A program made the position numbers and the translations under genes. Below, piece after piece: positions 11,836-22,473 of a stretch of DNA of 64,000 nucleotides. Below the pieces are notes generated by a model that saw only the letters and a program-made list of their open reading frames with translations, was not told the DNA's origin and ran no database searches. Position 1 is the first letter of the stretch; each line of letters starts with the position of its first letter. The stretch is from Fusarium oxysporum f. sp. lycopersici 4287 (lineage: Eukaryota > Ascomycota > Sordariomycetes > Hypocreales > Nectriaceae), in NCBI RefSeq assembly GCF_000149955.1, contig NC_030986.1:1499148-1563147 (forward strand), read 5' to 3'.

Positions 11836-14800
11836 CTACCAGTCATCGTCATCCTCCTTTTCCTTTTGCATAGCATTCTTCCTAGCCAGCAGAGCATCTG
11901 CCAGACTGCCACCCAAGCTGGGTGTGGGTGTGCTGCTGCGGCTATCTCCTCCGTTGGGCGTATTGAGGCTCATGCCAGAGTCACGCTGCTGAAGCTCGGC
12001 AGGCTTACGGTTAGCAGCAGGACGCTTGGCTGGGGGCGCAGGGGGTGTTGGCTTGGATCGCGGAGGGGCCGGAGGAGCTCGAGGCGCAGGTGGAGCTTGT
12101 TCCTCGACATATGCTGCAGGGACCCAAGCCTGTTGTGCAGTTTGAGGGTTCTTGGCTAACCACCAACCTGGATAAACATGTTAGTAATGTTCAAATTTCT
12201 GATACCAAAGGGGTCAAACTTACCATTGGATTCCTTCTGCACAATCTCAACGATCTCATTAGCGGTGATGGTGAGCTCGTTTTCTCGTTGTCCAGCAAAG
12301 TCATACAAGACCTTGGCCATCACCTTAGGTGGGCTTGGTGGACGTGCTGCGACAGCAGGAGGAGGCGGCGGTGGGGGTGCACGTCCAGCGCCACTAGCAT
12401 TGCGAGTATGGCTTGGGAGAGCGTTGTGGGCGGCAGGAATTGGAGCAGCAGCGTTCGCACCAGGACGAGGAGCGATACGAGGAGTGCTTTGGGTGGCGGC
12501 AGCGGGAACAGCGGCAATGTTGGAGACAGCAGCTGGTGGTTGAGGCACAGCTCGACCTGCCCCTGGTCTAGGTTTGGCAGTTCGGTTGCCCTGGATGCGA
12601 GAAGGTCGGCCGTTGGGACCACCAGGCTTGATCAGCTTACCTCGAGTGATGGGGCGAGGAGGTACAGGCTTGCCCTTGGGTGTAGGTCTAGAGACGGAGC
12701 TCGGTGGCTCACCGGGCTGTGTGTGAACAGCACCACTCTTGTAGTAATCAACTGGAAGTTGCGAATCCTTTAAGACCTTGACCTGCTGCATCTTGCCGGG
12801 CTTCTTGGCATACTCGATTGTCTCAGCGATCTTAAGGTTAAATCCACCGGGCATCACTCGCTGCATCTGAGTAAACATTTCTGTCTTGAGCATACAATTC
12901 ATCAGGGGGTCAGGTTCCTGAGGGGAGCCAATGCCAAGCGAGAACCAATCATCGCGCGCTGATGAGGCACCGATGAACTTGATGGCTCCCAAGGGGACCG
13001 CTTTCTCAACTGAGATTTGTGGGTGGCCATTCACAAGCATTTGAGCAATGATATAGAACTTGTTGGTGGTGACAACGATGATTCGAGGGCTTGCTTTACT
13101 GGATCGACCGAACTTGGCCTCCAGAATCTCAGCACGGCATGAAAATACCGCCTTTTCGTTTGTGCCAATACTGGCAGCGTTGCGAATCTGGGCTCCAGGG
13201 CCGGTGCTTGCATTGACACCCAGGTAGTCGCCAAGGAATCGTCGGGAACCCAACAGACTCATACGACGTCTCTCCTTGCGACCTCCAAGAACCTGGTGGC
13301 CATGATCACGAAGCTGAAGGTACTCTGCTCCGGTTCGCTTCTTCCGCCAGAATCGCTGAATTCGGGTCGCCGACTCGGCTCGGTAGGCGAGGTAAGCCCT
13401 CCACATGCGCTGTATTCGCGTAGCCATGTTGTGCCAGTATCTGTCTCTCATATGCTCAAGGGCAAAGAGCGTCTCAGGGGCTTTGATAAAGGCCTTGGTA
13501 ACACCCATTTGCCACTCTTCCTTAGGAATACTGGTATCCTTGAGAATCTGCTTTACAGCAGCCTCAGTTGTTCCCTCCCAAGTGAATTCACCAGCGTATG
13601 AGGTAGCGGGAGACAAGAGGAAGAATCGATCAACGAACTTGTCGAAATCTTGACGGTAAGCAAAACCGGCACGACGAATACGAACGTTTTCTTGAAGACC
13701 AAGATACTTGATCTGATGCAATACATTGGGGCTGTTGTATTCTGTTGGCGACTTGTTCTCGTTGGGCTTGATGGTGCGGATATATGAGGGCTGGCATTTC
13801 ATCAACGTATCGACCAGGGCATTGGCGGAAGCTCGGATGCGATCACCTGCAGAGGGAGGTTGCTTTCGGTTATCTTGGTCAACGGGTCGAGGGAACAGGG
13901 TATGAACAAATTGGTTTCCACTGTGCTGGAAGAGGTTCAAAAGACCCTTGAGAAGCTGATCCTTGTTCTTATCCGTAATACCTTCGACAGTATAGGTGAC
14001 ATCACCAGCATAATGCTTGATGATGAAGTTTCCTTGCCGAGGGGTAAGATGAGCGTGAGACATGCCGTTGATACTCTGCATGAATGTGCGATCGCAAGCA
14101 GCGGGGTCAGCGTGTGCAGTCTTGGTGGCATCCTTCATAGCAGAGAAGATACCAACTGGTCGGATCTGTTCGATAAGGTCACATACAACCTTGTTATCGA
14201 AGTACTTAATAGGAGTCCATTGAATCTGTTCCCTGGCATATTCCTCCTGCTCGGCCTTGAGAGTCAGTTGAATGAAGATCTGTTGCAGCTTCTCGTTGAC
14301 GTAGTTGATGCACAGCTGCTCAAAAGTGTTCTTCTCGAAGATCTCGAATCCATAGATATCCAGAATACCGATTGTGTTGGTTGTCGGTTGTCTCGCCTTG
14401 AGAGACTTGTTAATGCGCTCGACGATCCAGTCGAAAAGATTGCTGTAGATGGCCATTGCCAGAGCATCTCGGGTAGCCTGTGCTTGGGCAGGGTTGGCGG
14501 GCGATTCGATAACTTCGCCATTTCGAGGTGTCAGAATTCGGATTGTGATACCACTGATGAGCTGGTCAGGGGTAACTTCTAATAGGTAGGCGGCAAAGTC
14601 AACCACTGATCGGTCAATAACCTCTGCGTAGCCGCCCTGATCCTCCTGAAACTGGATATTTCCAATCCATAGAATAGCCGCCAGCATTCGGAAAATTTCA
14701 TCTTGCTCAGCCTGAGTAAGGCCAATAACCTTCATGGCATTGAGCGTGTCCTGAAACTCGGCAAGATCGTCGATACCGTCCACGTCCAAGCATTTTGACC

Positions 14801-15638
14801 GACTGGTATAGACGTAGGTCTCGGGTTTTTGAACACCAAATGTTTCTCGGTATTGTTGTGAGGCGCCCTTCGCGAATTGGTAAAAGATATGGAAGTTTCG
14901 CTCGTTCGTGATCTGGCCCACCACTCGTGACTTTTCCAGGAGGTAGTTTGTGATGTCGGCACCCACGGGTTCGCCCTGGGCGTTGAAGTAGATCTGTAGA
15001 TACTTGCCGAATCGCGATGAGTTGTTGTTTCGAAGGGTTTTTGCGTTTCCGAACGATTCTAGTAGGGGGTTGGTTGCCAGCACCATGTCCTTGATCTGCT
15101 TGATGTCTCCAGATTCTCCACCAGACGCACTAGCAATGTACTGCATGATGCGCTTGGCCGCCTCGGTCTTTCCGGCTCCTGACTCTCCTGAAATAATGAC
15201 ACACTGGTTGTCGCTGTATGCCTTCATGTTGTAGTATGCGGCCTCGGCGATGGCGAAGACGTGCGGTGGCATCTCGAGTCGGTTCTTGCCCATGTAGCTC
15301 TCGAGGACCTGGTCGGTATAAATGCCCAGGTCCCTGAAGGGATTAACTGAGACCAACACATGGCCAATGTAGGTATAAATTTCGTGTCCTCGAATCGCTT
15401 CTTCAAATTCTCGTTGATGGCTTCGTTGGAGACTTTGCTCAGCAGAGTCAGATCGGAAACACCAATCTCCTTCTTCTTGGTTGTCTCAAAGGTGGCCTTC
15501 TTAGGCTTCGCGCCTCCGCTTGCGCCGTCCGCGGCTGCGCCGGCGCCCTTGTTCTTAGGGCGTCTTGATATTCCCTAAGAGTTGAGTAAAAGTTGTCAGC
15601 GAAAAAGACGCCGATATGGAGGGTTGACACCGTACCAT
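11836..15638 (-). CDS. myo1: Class I myosin (Myo1/MyoA), with a one-base frame break
   Basis: Actin-based motor needed for endocytosis and polarised growth, acting at cortical actin patches. Exons: 15636-15638 (the ATG alone), 15574-12224 and 12167-11836; introns 15575-15635 and 12168-12223. The expected product is 1,228 residues. Domains in order: basic N-terminus ([10 protein letters not shown]), motor with P-loop [13 protein letters not shown] and switch [13 protein letters not shown], two IQ motifs ([27 protein letters not shown]), a TH1 lipid-binding tail, a Pro/Ala-rich segment, an SH3 domain (KVLYDFAGQ through WWLAKN, joined across the last intron) and a C-terminal acidic EKEDDDDW that activates Arp2/3. 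By eye the TEDS-rule position is Glu. The frame breaks near 15388: NLKKRFE should be followed by [12 protein letters not shown], but one base is missing. The fungicide phenamacril targets this protein in Fusarium. Confidence 0.95.
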
Positions 15639-17227
15639 GATGTGCGACTTATGGGGGGAGAGGGGGGGAGTGGGAAAGCGAGAGATGGTTAGTATTTAAT
15701 TTGTATCTATACGGGCGTCAGAAGATTAATCCCGTGTTGAATAATTGAAGGCCTCTGGTGTGAAAAAGCCGGAGAAGAAGATGCGAAGTTTAATTCCAAA
15801 GGAGAGTCTGGAAGCTCAGGTAGGTTTGGTGTGGCTGGAGACGACTGGACTTGGGTGGGAGGTTGTGTTCAGTGATGATCTGGTGCCTGACGGGTGACGA
15901 AACGCCGACAATTTTCCGCCGCTGCACAGCCCCCTGGATTACTGTGCAGCCTTACGCAATAAGTGGCGGTAGCAACTGTTAACGTCTGGCTATTGTATGA
16001 AAACGCGCGGCATTAAAAGTCTGTTCTAGGCAGCATAAATCACAAGAATTTGAGGTGAAATTGTTTATTCAGTTCTTTTGCGGTGTTCTCCGGATGATTC
16101 TAATAATACCCCGACTCGGTCATCCCTGCGATAAAGAATATTGCCTTGCTTTTTACTCGCTCATGCCCGATGTGTCGTCATTGTGCAGTGGGATATTAGT
16201 TATTATCAGGGAATAAGATTCATCTTGACTTGCTGTCCAAGTCTTCAAAATCTAATAGTGAAGAGTCGACTCATATCCTGACTATTCTAGCCGGAGACGA
16301 AGGAGTTTGTTATCAATTGTCGGAGTGTATTTTGCAGGGATACTGAGGAACATGGCCGCGGTGGGTTTGACAAAGATGACTTGACCAAACGGTTTCGTCA
16401 GCAGCAACTCGAGCCTAGGTACAGATAAGCAGTTAACTCGAGAACCAGACGCTCCTCTGTAAAACAAGCGTGGTTCAATACAAGTTTACTCAGATTGAGC
16501 CGCAGCGAATTGGTTTAACTTGACCACGTCTCATTCCTTGAGATATAACAAGCCCGTCGTGGAGCTAAGACAGAAGATATCAAAGCATTAGTTGGATGAG
16601 AGTTTATTAAAAACAGTAAACTCATACAAACAGCATTGATCTATGCAATCAATCACCAATAGCAAATTCAAGTGGCCCTTATCCACCAGATGCTCCGTTC
16701 ATCTCCAGCTTCAAGCGTCTTGGCCTGCATTTCGTCCCCGCCAAACAAGCTCCAGACCGATCTCTTATCCATGATGATGGTATCACCAGCGGAAGAACAA
16801 AACATCCGCCCAGGAACAATTAACAATCTGATTCAATTCAGTTTAGCCAGCAACTGATCGTCCAATCCCCTGTCCTCTGACGCGCAGCTTACAGTAGTGA
16901 GCTTCCCGGTTGCGGGGTAGCAACCACCCAAGGTGGCATGCTCACTAAACAGGTGAGCGGCCCAAGCCAACCACGCCGGACGAAACATCCAATGCGCATA
17001 AACATGGCATTGCGCTGCCGCATCAACGGCCCATTTCTGAGACCTTAGCTTGAGATTGTTGGAGTAGATAAACTTAAGACCGCCGCATCCGTTTCTTCTG
17101 AGACCTGTTTACCTTTTTCTTCTCCAAACTTTGTCGCAACCACTTACACCAGTACTTACTACACTTACACACATTGCTCTGAACTTGACTACCCTGTTTA
17201 CTAAGCTTACACTTATACTATACCATC
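15639..17227. promoter_or_regulatory. Intergenic promoter region, myosin I / RPEL gene
   Basis: The 1.6-kb gap lies between divergent genes. A G-rich run (about 15655-15675 on the plus strand, so C-rich in the myosin leader) sits just upstream of the myosin ATG. Pyrimidine-rich sequence precedes the RPEL gene start. No gene is seen. Confidence 0.45.
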
Positions 17228-17693
17228 ATGGCCGACACTGAGCAGCAGCCCAAGCTCGTTGACGAGTCTCCCATCTCTCCCGTAGAACGACGAAACTCCC
17301 TGGAAGCTCACCTCAAGCACCGCCCCGAACGCTCCGAGCTCGTAGAGAGTGAGCGGTCCCACACATTGCATCCTTGCGTGTGCAATGCTTACATGCCCTG
17401 AACAGAGAACATCCTCCCAGCCTCTACGGCAGCGCCAGGCCTCCAGGCGCATCAGAAAGAGGTGAGTCCGCCCTCAAACCATGAAGCCACAGTCGCTGAC
17501 GCCCCCACAGCTCGAGAAGCACATGCTCGAGGATAAGCTTAACGACAAGATTTCACACCGTCCAGACCCCGAGGCTCTTATTAAGGAGGGTGTCTTGCAC
17601 GACGACCCGCGTACTGTTGCCCAGGACGAAGCAGCCAAAAAGTACGAAGAGGCCATCGAGGACGAGTATGCCAAGCGTGAGGGTGGCGCTTGA
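17228..17693 (+). CDS. Small RPEL-repeat protein
   Basis: Three exons (17228-17348, 17406-17461, 17511-17693) with introns GTGAGC...CAG and GTGAGT...CAG give a 119-residue protein. The first repeat reads SLEAHLKHRPERSELVEKNI, matching the RPEL core RPxxxEL followed by a hydrophobic helix. A second, degenerate repeat reads KISHRPDPEALIKEGVL, with Ala where the Glu of RPxxxEL would be. RPEL repeats bind monomeric actin in animal MRTF and Phactr proteins; actin binding here is inferred from the motif only. Residues 1-25 are acidic and Ser-rich; the C-terminus is a charged helix ending in KREGGA. The reading frame is closed by the splice sites, which supports the model. Confidence 0.8.
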
Positions 17694-18760
17694 GCATGAT
17701 GTCATGCGACAGGGTCATGAGCCTCGGTACTCATGATGCCAGAAATGGAAATCTTTTTTTGGTAACGAAATGATTTGACTGGACTGTGAATGGATGGTTG
17801 TGTATACAACTGAAATGAAATGAATGGGCGCTATTAGGCCTGGCTTGGGCAGTGGTAATTGCTATAGTATATCGACACTGTAAAATCCCAAAATACCCAA
17901 AGCCTCATACGACTGTGCACTAACACGAAGCTTGGGTGTGAGGATACAACGCTGACTGTTGTTCACACACCATTTGGGCAGAGACAAAGCCATTGATCCG
18001 CAGAAAGTGGGAATTCCATCTCATCTTTTTACAGTCTAAGCCATTTTAATGGAAAATTTCAACGTGGAGAAACTCTTCAAACACTTCCAAAGTGGAGGAG
18101 ACACTGCATATCAGAAGCTCTAAAGCACCCCTGCCACGGGTTGGGCTGCAGGTACCGAGCGGGAGGGAACCCAAGGACCCGATCCACTCGCAGAGACCCA
18201 ACCCAACCCGTCACACCATCAGTAAATTTTTGTGTCTTGGACCCTTTTTTGAAATTTCCAAAAATCAAGGAAAAAGCACAGATGAAATTAGAAAGGAGCT
18301 GAAACAGCTGAATGGTGTGTTGGAAATTTTCTTCCATGGTCTCAATTTAGGTCGCTATAATCGGACCAGTCCGGCGGGCCGTCTCACATCTCATCCAGCC
18401 ATCTCGACTTGTAAGAGGTCAAGACGGGAGATTTGGCCCTTCTAAAAAGTTCAGCGCGGACCGCAAGGTGTCCGACGCTCGAATAGTAAAAGTACAAAGA
18501 ATGATACAAGCAGAAAGAAAGGGAAAAGAAAAACAGTCTCGGCTCAATCCAACCCGTCCCAGTGTCTATCAATCTTGGTTATCGTTGTACAACCCATGCT
18601 CTCTAATCCATAATACATCGCCATGCTGCGCTCAATCTTGCCTCATATCTCCAAATGTCAAAACGCCTGTCTATGTTGTATATCCCATATCCGTTACATG
18701 TCGCTGTTCGAAATCGATGAAACATAGGAAATCGAAAATATGGCCGTGGTCAAGTGTTGT
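17694..18760. other. Convergent intergenic region
   Basis: About 1.07 kb lies between the convergent RPEL and Ser-rich genes. Short unrelated open frames only; no recognisable gene. Confidence 0.4.
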
Positions 18761-19099
18761 TTAGATCCTCGTATATGCGCCAGAATATTTTGGTGCCGGC
18801 GAGTCTTTCTCGTACGAGACTTTGTTGTGGTTGATGACCAAGTTTCGACCAGAGCTGGCGACTTGTGTAGTGTGCTTGTCTGCATCAAATGTTAGAGTGG
18901 GGCCATAGGAAGTGAAAGAGCCTTGAGACTCGGTGGTAGGTAACTTACCAGCACCGTACTCGCGGTAATCGCCAGGGGAAAGAGATCGAGGCGTTGTGCT
19001 GGTTGAAGAGCTGTACGAACCAGAAGAGTAGCTGTAAGAGCTGGAGATGGAAGGCTCCTTGGTGCTCTGGTGGATTTGGACAGTGTAAGGGGAGCTCAT
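18761..19099 (-). CDS. Small Ser/Tyr-rich protein of unknown function
   Basis: I do not recognise a characterised family. The start is the ATG at 19097-19099 (MSSPYTVQIHQSTKEP). The N-terminal half is a Ser/Tyr/Thr-rich, probably disordered stretch; the C-terminus reads NLVINHNKVSYEKDSPAPKY. A perfect-looking intron lies at 18880-18948 (GTAAGT, CTAAC branch, GCAG). It is 69 nt long and contains no in-frame stop, so both forms can be translated: 89 residues spliced (YREYGADKHTTQV) or 112 residues unspliced. Splicing as the main form is inferred from the strong consensus sites. No signal peptide or membrane segment is present. Confidence 0.6.
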   Translation of the reverse strand: MSSPYTVQIHQSTKEPSISSSYSYSSGSYSSSTSTTPRSLSPGDYREYGAGKLPTTESQGSFTSYGPTLTFDADKHTTQVASSGRNLVINHNKVSYEKDSPAPKYSGAYTRI

Positions 19100-21651
19100 G
19101 GTTGCGGTTGTGTTGTTTGTAGGGGGTAGTTGTTGTTGGGTGAGAGTTGTGTTGTAGATGTTTATTGAAATGGTTGATGGCTGAAAAGACAATCTAGTCT
19201 GTTCTTTCAAGGCTTTGTATTGTGAGTGTTTGGTGGGAATAAAAAAGGGAATGGCATAGGAGGAAGGGGGTCTATATGTATTTGAAGCTTGGTGATGAGA
19301 AATGATAGTACGTACTCAATCATTTGTAAGTGGATTTAGCCCAAGACCTCACTGCCTGGAGGACAAGGGTTACCTGGCAAAGCGCAAGGCATCTCGCACG
19401 CTAGGTAGCCTTCGATATGGGGGGACCCAAGGAATTCCGTCAAGTTCAGGGGAGTGAGTCAAAAGGAGTCAGAGACAAGACCAAGACCCGAGCAAGCACG
19501 TACTCCCGGGCCCGGCACGGCAAGCGGGCCATGCCATCTAAAGCACGACTGACGGGAGGGCTAGTAATGGACGGCGTGCAAATGGGAATGGACAATACGG
19601 GGTGCAGCATAATGGGGCGTAGTCAAATCATTGGGCATCGACTGGCTGTTCAGGGCAAGGGACCAGAGTCTAAAAGAAAACATCCCAGCAAGACTCATTG
19701 CCATTGCAGAACATCCATCCCCCATAGCAGAAACCTTGTGACAGCACTGCTCGGGCCCTCGGTGGCGAAATTCAGGTAAACAAGTGAAGGTTGGTGACGC
19801 TGAATAGGGCGGAGCCGTAGCGACGTAGGGCGAATGAGCAGCATTTGGTGCGAGGGCAGGGCAAAGGACCAAGCCCCACGGTGTGCGCGAGAGGGACCGA
19901 CCGGGTCTGAGGGGATACAATTCGGAGAGAATGATTCAAAATGGATGAAAAGAGACAAGATGGTAATACTTTTGTCTGTTATTGCCTGTAATTGGGGGCC
20001 ACGAGTCACTTCTTCTGGTCTGTTGTGCATGTACTCGGTCTTTGGTAAATACCAACCCCCAGCATGACTTAAACTTAATTAGACCGGGGGGCATTTTCAC
20101 GATGCAACGGCCTTTGAGTGAATGCATGAAACACTCGCAGCGGCCGTCATGCTAGAGGTTAGAGTCCAGTCCAGGCACCACAGGCACCAGCGCCAGTAAC
20201 ACGTACCACAACCTTGGGATCGTGGAGCTAAGTTAGTGACCGTGGGCAGATAAAAATATCCATGGCGGTCGTCATGACTGGGGAAGAAAGGGAGTGAGGC
20301 TTCGCTTCGTGAATCTCACAATTCCACTCTTTGTCTGAGACAACTCCCACGCTCTGTTTCCTTGTCTTTGTTGGCCTCCTTTTTTTTATTTCTTTGACGC
20401 AGGCCTCGACTCTCATGACTGGCATCGCCCTTGTACAACAGACACCACCAAAATACTCATCGCTGCCCAAAACTTAAACATAAGTATCTCTCAATTGTGC
20501 ACCCGAGCCTATCGAAGCTCTATGCCCCCCACCGTAACGGAAAGGGGTTGAAAGGGGACTATCATGTCTCCCTGTCTCGATAAACAGCATCATGACAAGA
20601 GGCGAAATTCATCGTGAAGCGCATTAGCGTGCGAAGCGCTTGGCTCAGGGCTTCTCGGCGCTGGTGGATCTGACACCTGCAGGCTGGGATGTGCCCCCAT
20701 CTGGGTTGCATCTTTGCTGCAGGAACTGATGCACCTGCTCGAGTAGTAAACTTGTCGACTGCTGAAGCTCTACACCATCTCGCCTTGATGCAGTCACGCG
20801 CAAGTACATCGGCGCCCTAGCCGCCGCAGCAGACGATTACTGCTAGTCCTGATATCCTGAACACGGATGGATGGACGGATGGGCCCGACACTGATTACTG
20901 GTCACATCAGAAACATGACCATCCAGTGACGTCGCGATACTCTGTTTCGATAACAGCCTTGGTGTGATGAATCAGGGACTGCCAAGGGATGTTTCCTTTT
21001 TGCGCCTTGCTTGGCTGTACAAGACCCCGACTGATACAGTGAAGCGTCGTGTTATCGTCATGAGTCACATGGATGGTTTCGCCCTGCCAGACCGAAACAG
21101 AAACAGAAGATGCAAATGCATATTTGTAATGCGTCAGATTTACTGCAGATATCCATGTGTACGTAGTTGAAGGGTCAACGTGATGCAAGTCCTCATGGAT
21201 GGACCCTGTTATTTCGATTCTGCTCATCCATATCTGGCATTGCAGCCTCCCCAGTTTCCAAATGGAGATGCGAGACGTGACAACCCAGAAACAGATCAAG
21301 GATGGGGTCATTCAGACGGGCCGGCCCCATTGACCAATAACAGGCTCCTTAGCTTGACCCTCCAAGCTATGACGCTGTTGTATCAGAAGCACACGCTGCA
21401 GTACAGAGCCTTTAGCCGCTAAACGGACACGTCGCTGCTTAACGTTAGAGAGGCCAACAACCCCAGAGCAGAGCTTCATCCATACAACGACAACCTCGCT
21501 CGCATCCATTCACACTGCCTCACACGACGTGCCAACCACACCCGTCGACGTCACATCTCCAACGAATTCAGGCTTCTCATTGACCTCAACGCCGTTGTGA
21601 CCTCCATTAACCTCATCAATTCCCCGCCCCGCATCTGTCCCGACCGCCACC
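19100..21651. promoter_or_regulatory. Long divergent intergenic region
   Basis: About 2.55 kb lies between the divergent Ser-rich gene and the FKBP gene. The plus-strand sequence just before the FKBP start is pyrimidine-rich and ends in CCACCATGA, a good initiation context. No additional gene, tRNA or transposon was recognised. Confidence 0.45.
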
Positions 21652-22473
21652 ATGAAGGCCGCCCTCTTCCTCTCCGCCCTTGCCTCTGCCGCCGTTGGCG
21701 TTGTCGCCGAGGACCTCAAGATTGACGTTACTCTTCCCGTCGTCTGCGACCGCAAGACACAGAAGGGAGACAGGGTTCAGATGCACTACCGTGGCACCCT
21801 TAAGGACTCGGGCAAGCAATTCGATGCCAGTAGGTTCCTCCGCCTTGCATCTACATCAATGATCGTCGCAAAGCACATGCTAATTTGAACACAAGGCTAC
21901 GACCGTGGCACTCCTCTTGACTTCGTCGTTGGCTCTGGTCAGGTCATCAGGGGGTAAGCTTCATCACTGCGATGTTTACAATCTCGAGGCTAACAATTCT
22001 GTAGATGGGACGAGGGTCTTCTCGACATGTGTATTGGCGAGAAGCGGTACGTAAAGCATACAGCTACAGCCAGGACACCTCTTTACTGACCCTTGACTTA
22101 GACTTTTGACTATCCCGCCTGAGTACGGCTACGGCCAGCGAGCCATTGGCCCTATCCCCGCCGGCTCTACCCTGGGTTCGTTATTCCCACCAGTCCCTCC
22201 CGCTTCATATTCACCGCCTAACACTACAAACCTGCAGTTTTCGAGACAGAGCTCGTTGGAATTCAAGGCGTCCCCAAGCCCGAGAAGATCGAGACAAAGG
22301 TTGTCGAGGGTGCCGAGACTGCCGCCGAGGCTATCAGTGAGGCTGCTGAGTCTGCCGCATCTGCCACCAAGAATGTTGCTGGTAAGGTTGCTCAGGCTGT
22401 TGTCGATGCTGCTGATGCCGCCAAGACCATCATTGCAGACACTGATGACGCTCCTGAGCACGAGGAGCTGTAA
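21652..22473 (+). CDS. ER-lumen FKBP-type peptidyl-prolyl isomerase
   Basis: Five exons (21652-21829, 21896-21953, 22005-22046, 22102-22175, 22238-22473) encode 195 residues. It catalyses cis-trans isomerisation of prolyl bonds during folding in the secretory pathway. The first 19 residues form a signal peptide ([19 protein letters not shown]). The FKBP fold covers about residues 25-135, with [49 protein letters not shown] and FETELVGI, including the aromatic and Asp residues that line the active and FK506-binding pocket. A tail of about 60 residues follows, rich in Ala and Glu and likely helical. It ends in HEEL, an HDEL-like ER-retention signal. FKBP2-type proteins are usually shorter, so the tail is notable. 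Confidence 0.92.

Noticed and set aside
13860..14582. 240-codon open frame on the plus strand
   Set aside because: Antisense shadow of the conserved myosin motor.
18043..18345. Weak inverted similarity (ATGGA..AAATTTC..AAC against its complement) suggesting another MITE
   Set aside because: Too many gaps and no second copy in the window.
19417..19560. GC-rich stretch with a short match to a universal rRNA primer region
   Set aside because: The match is only about a dozen bases and no rRNA context is present.
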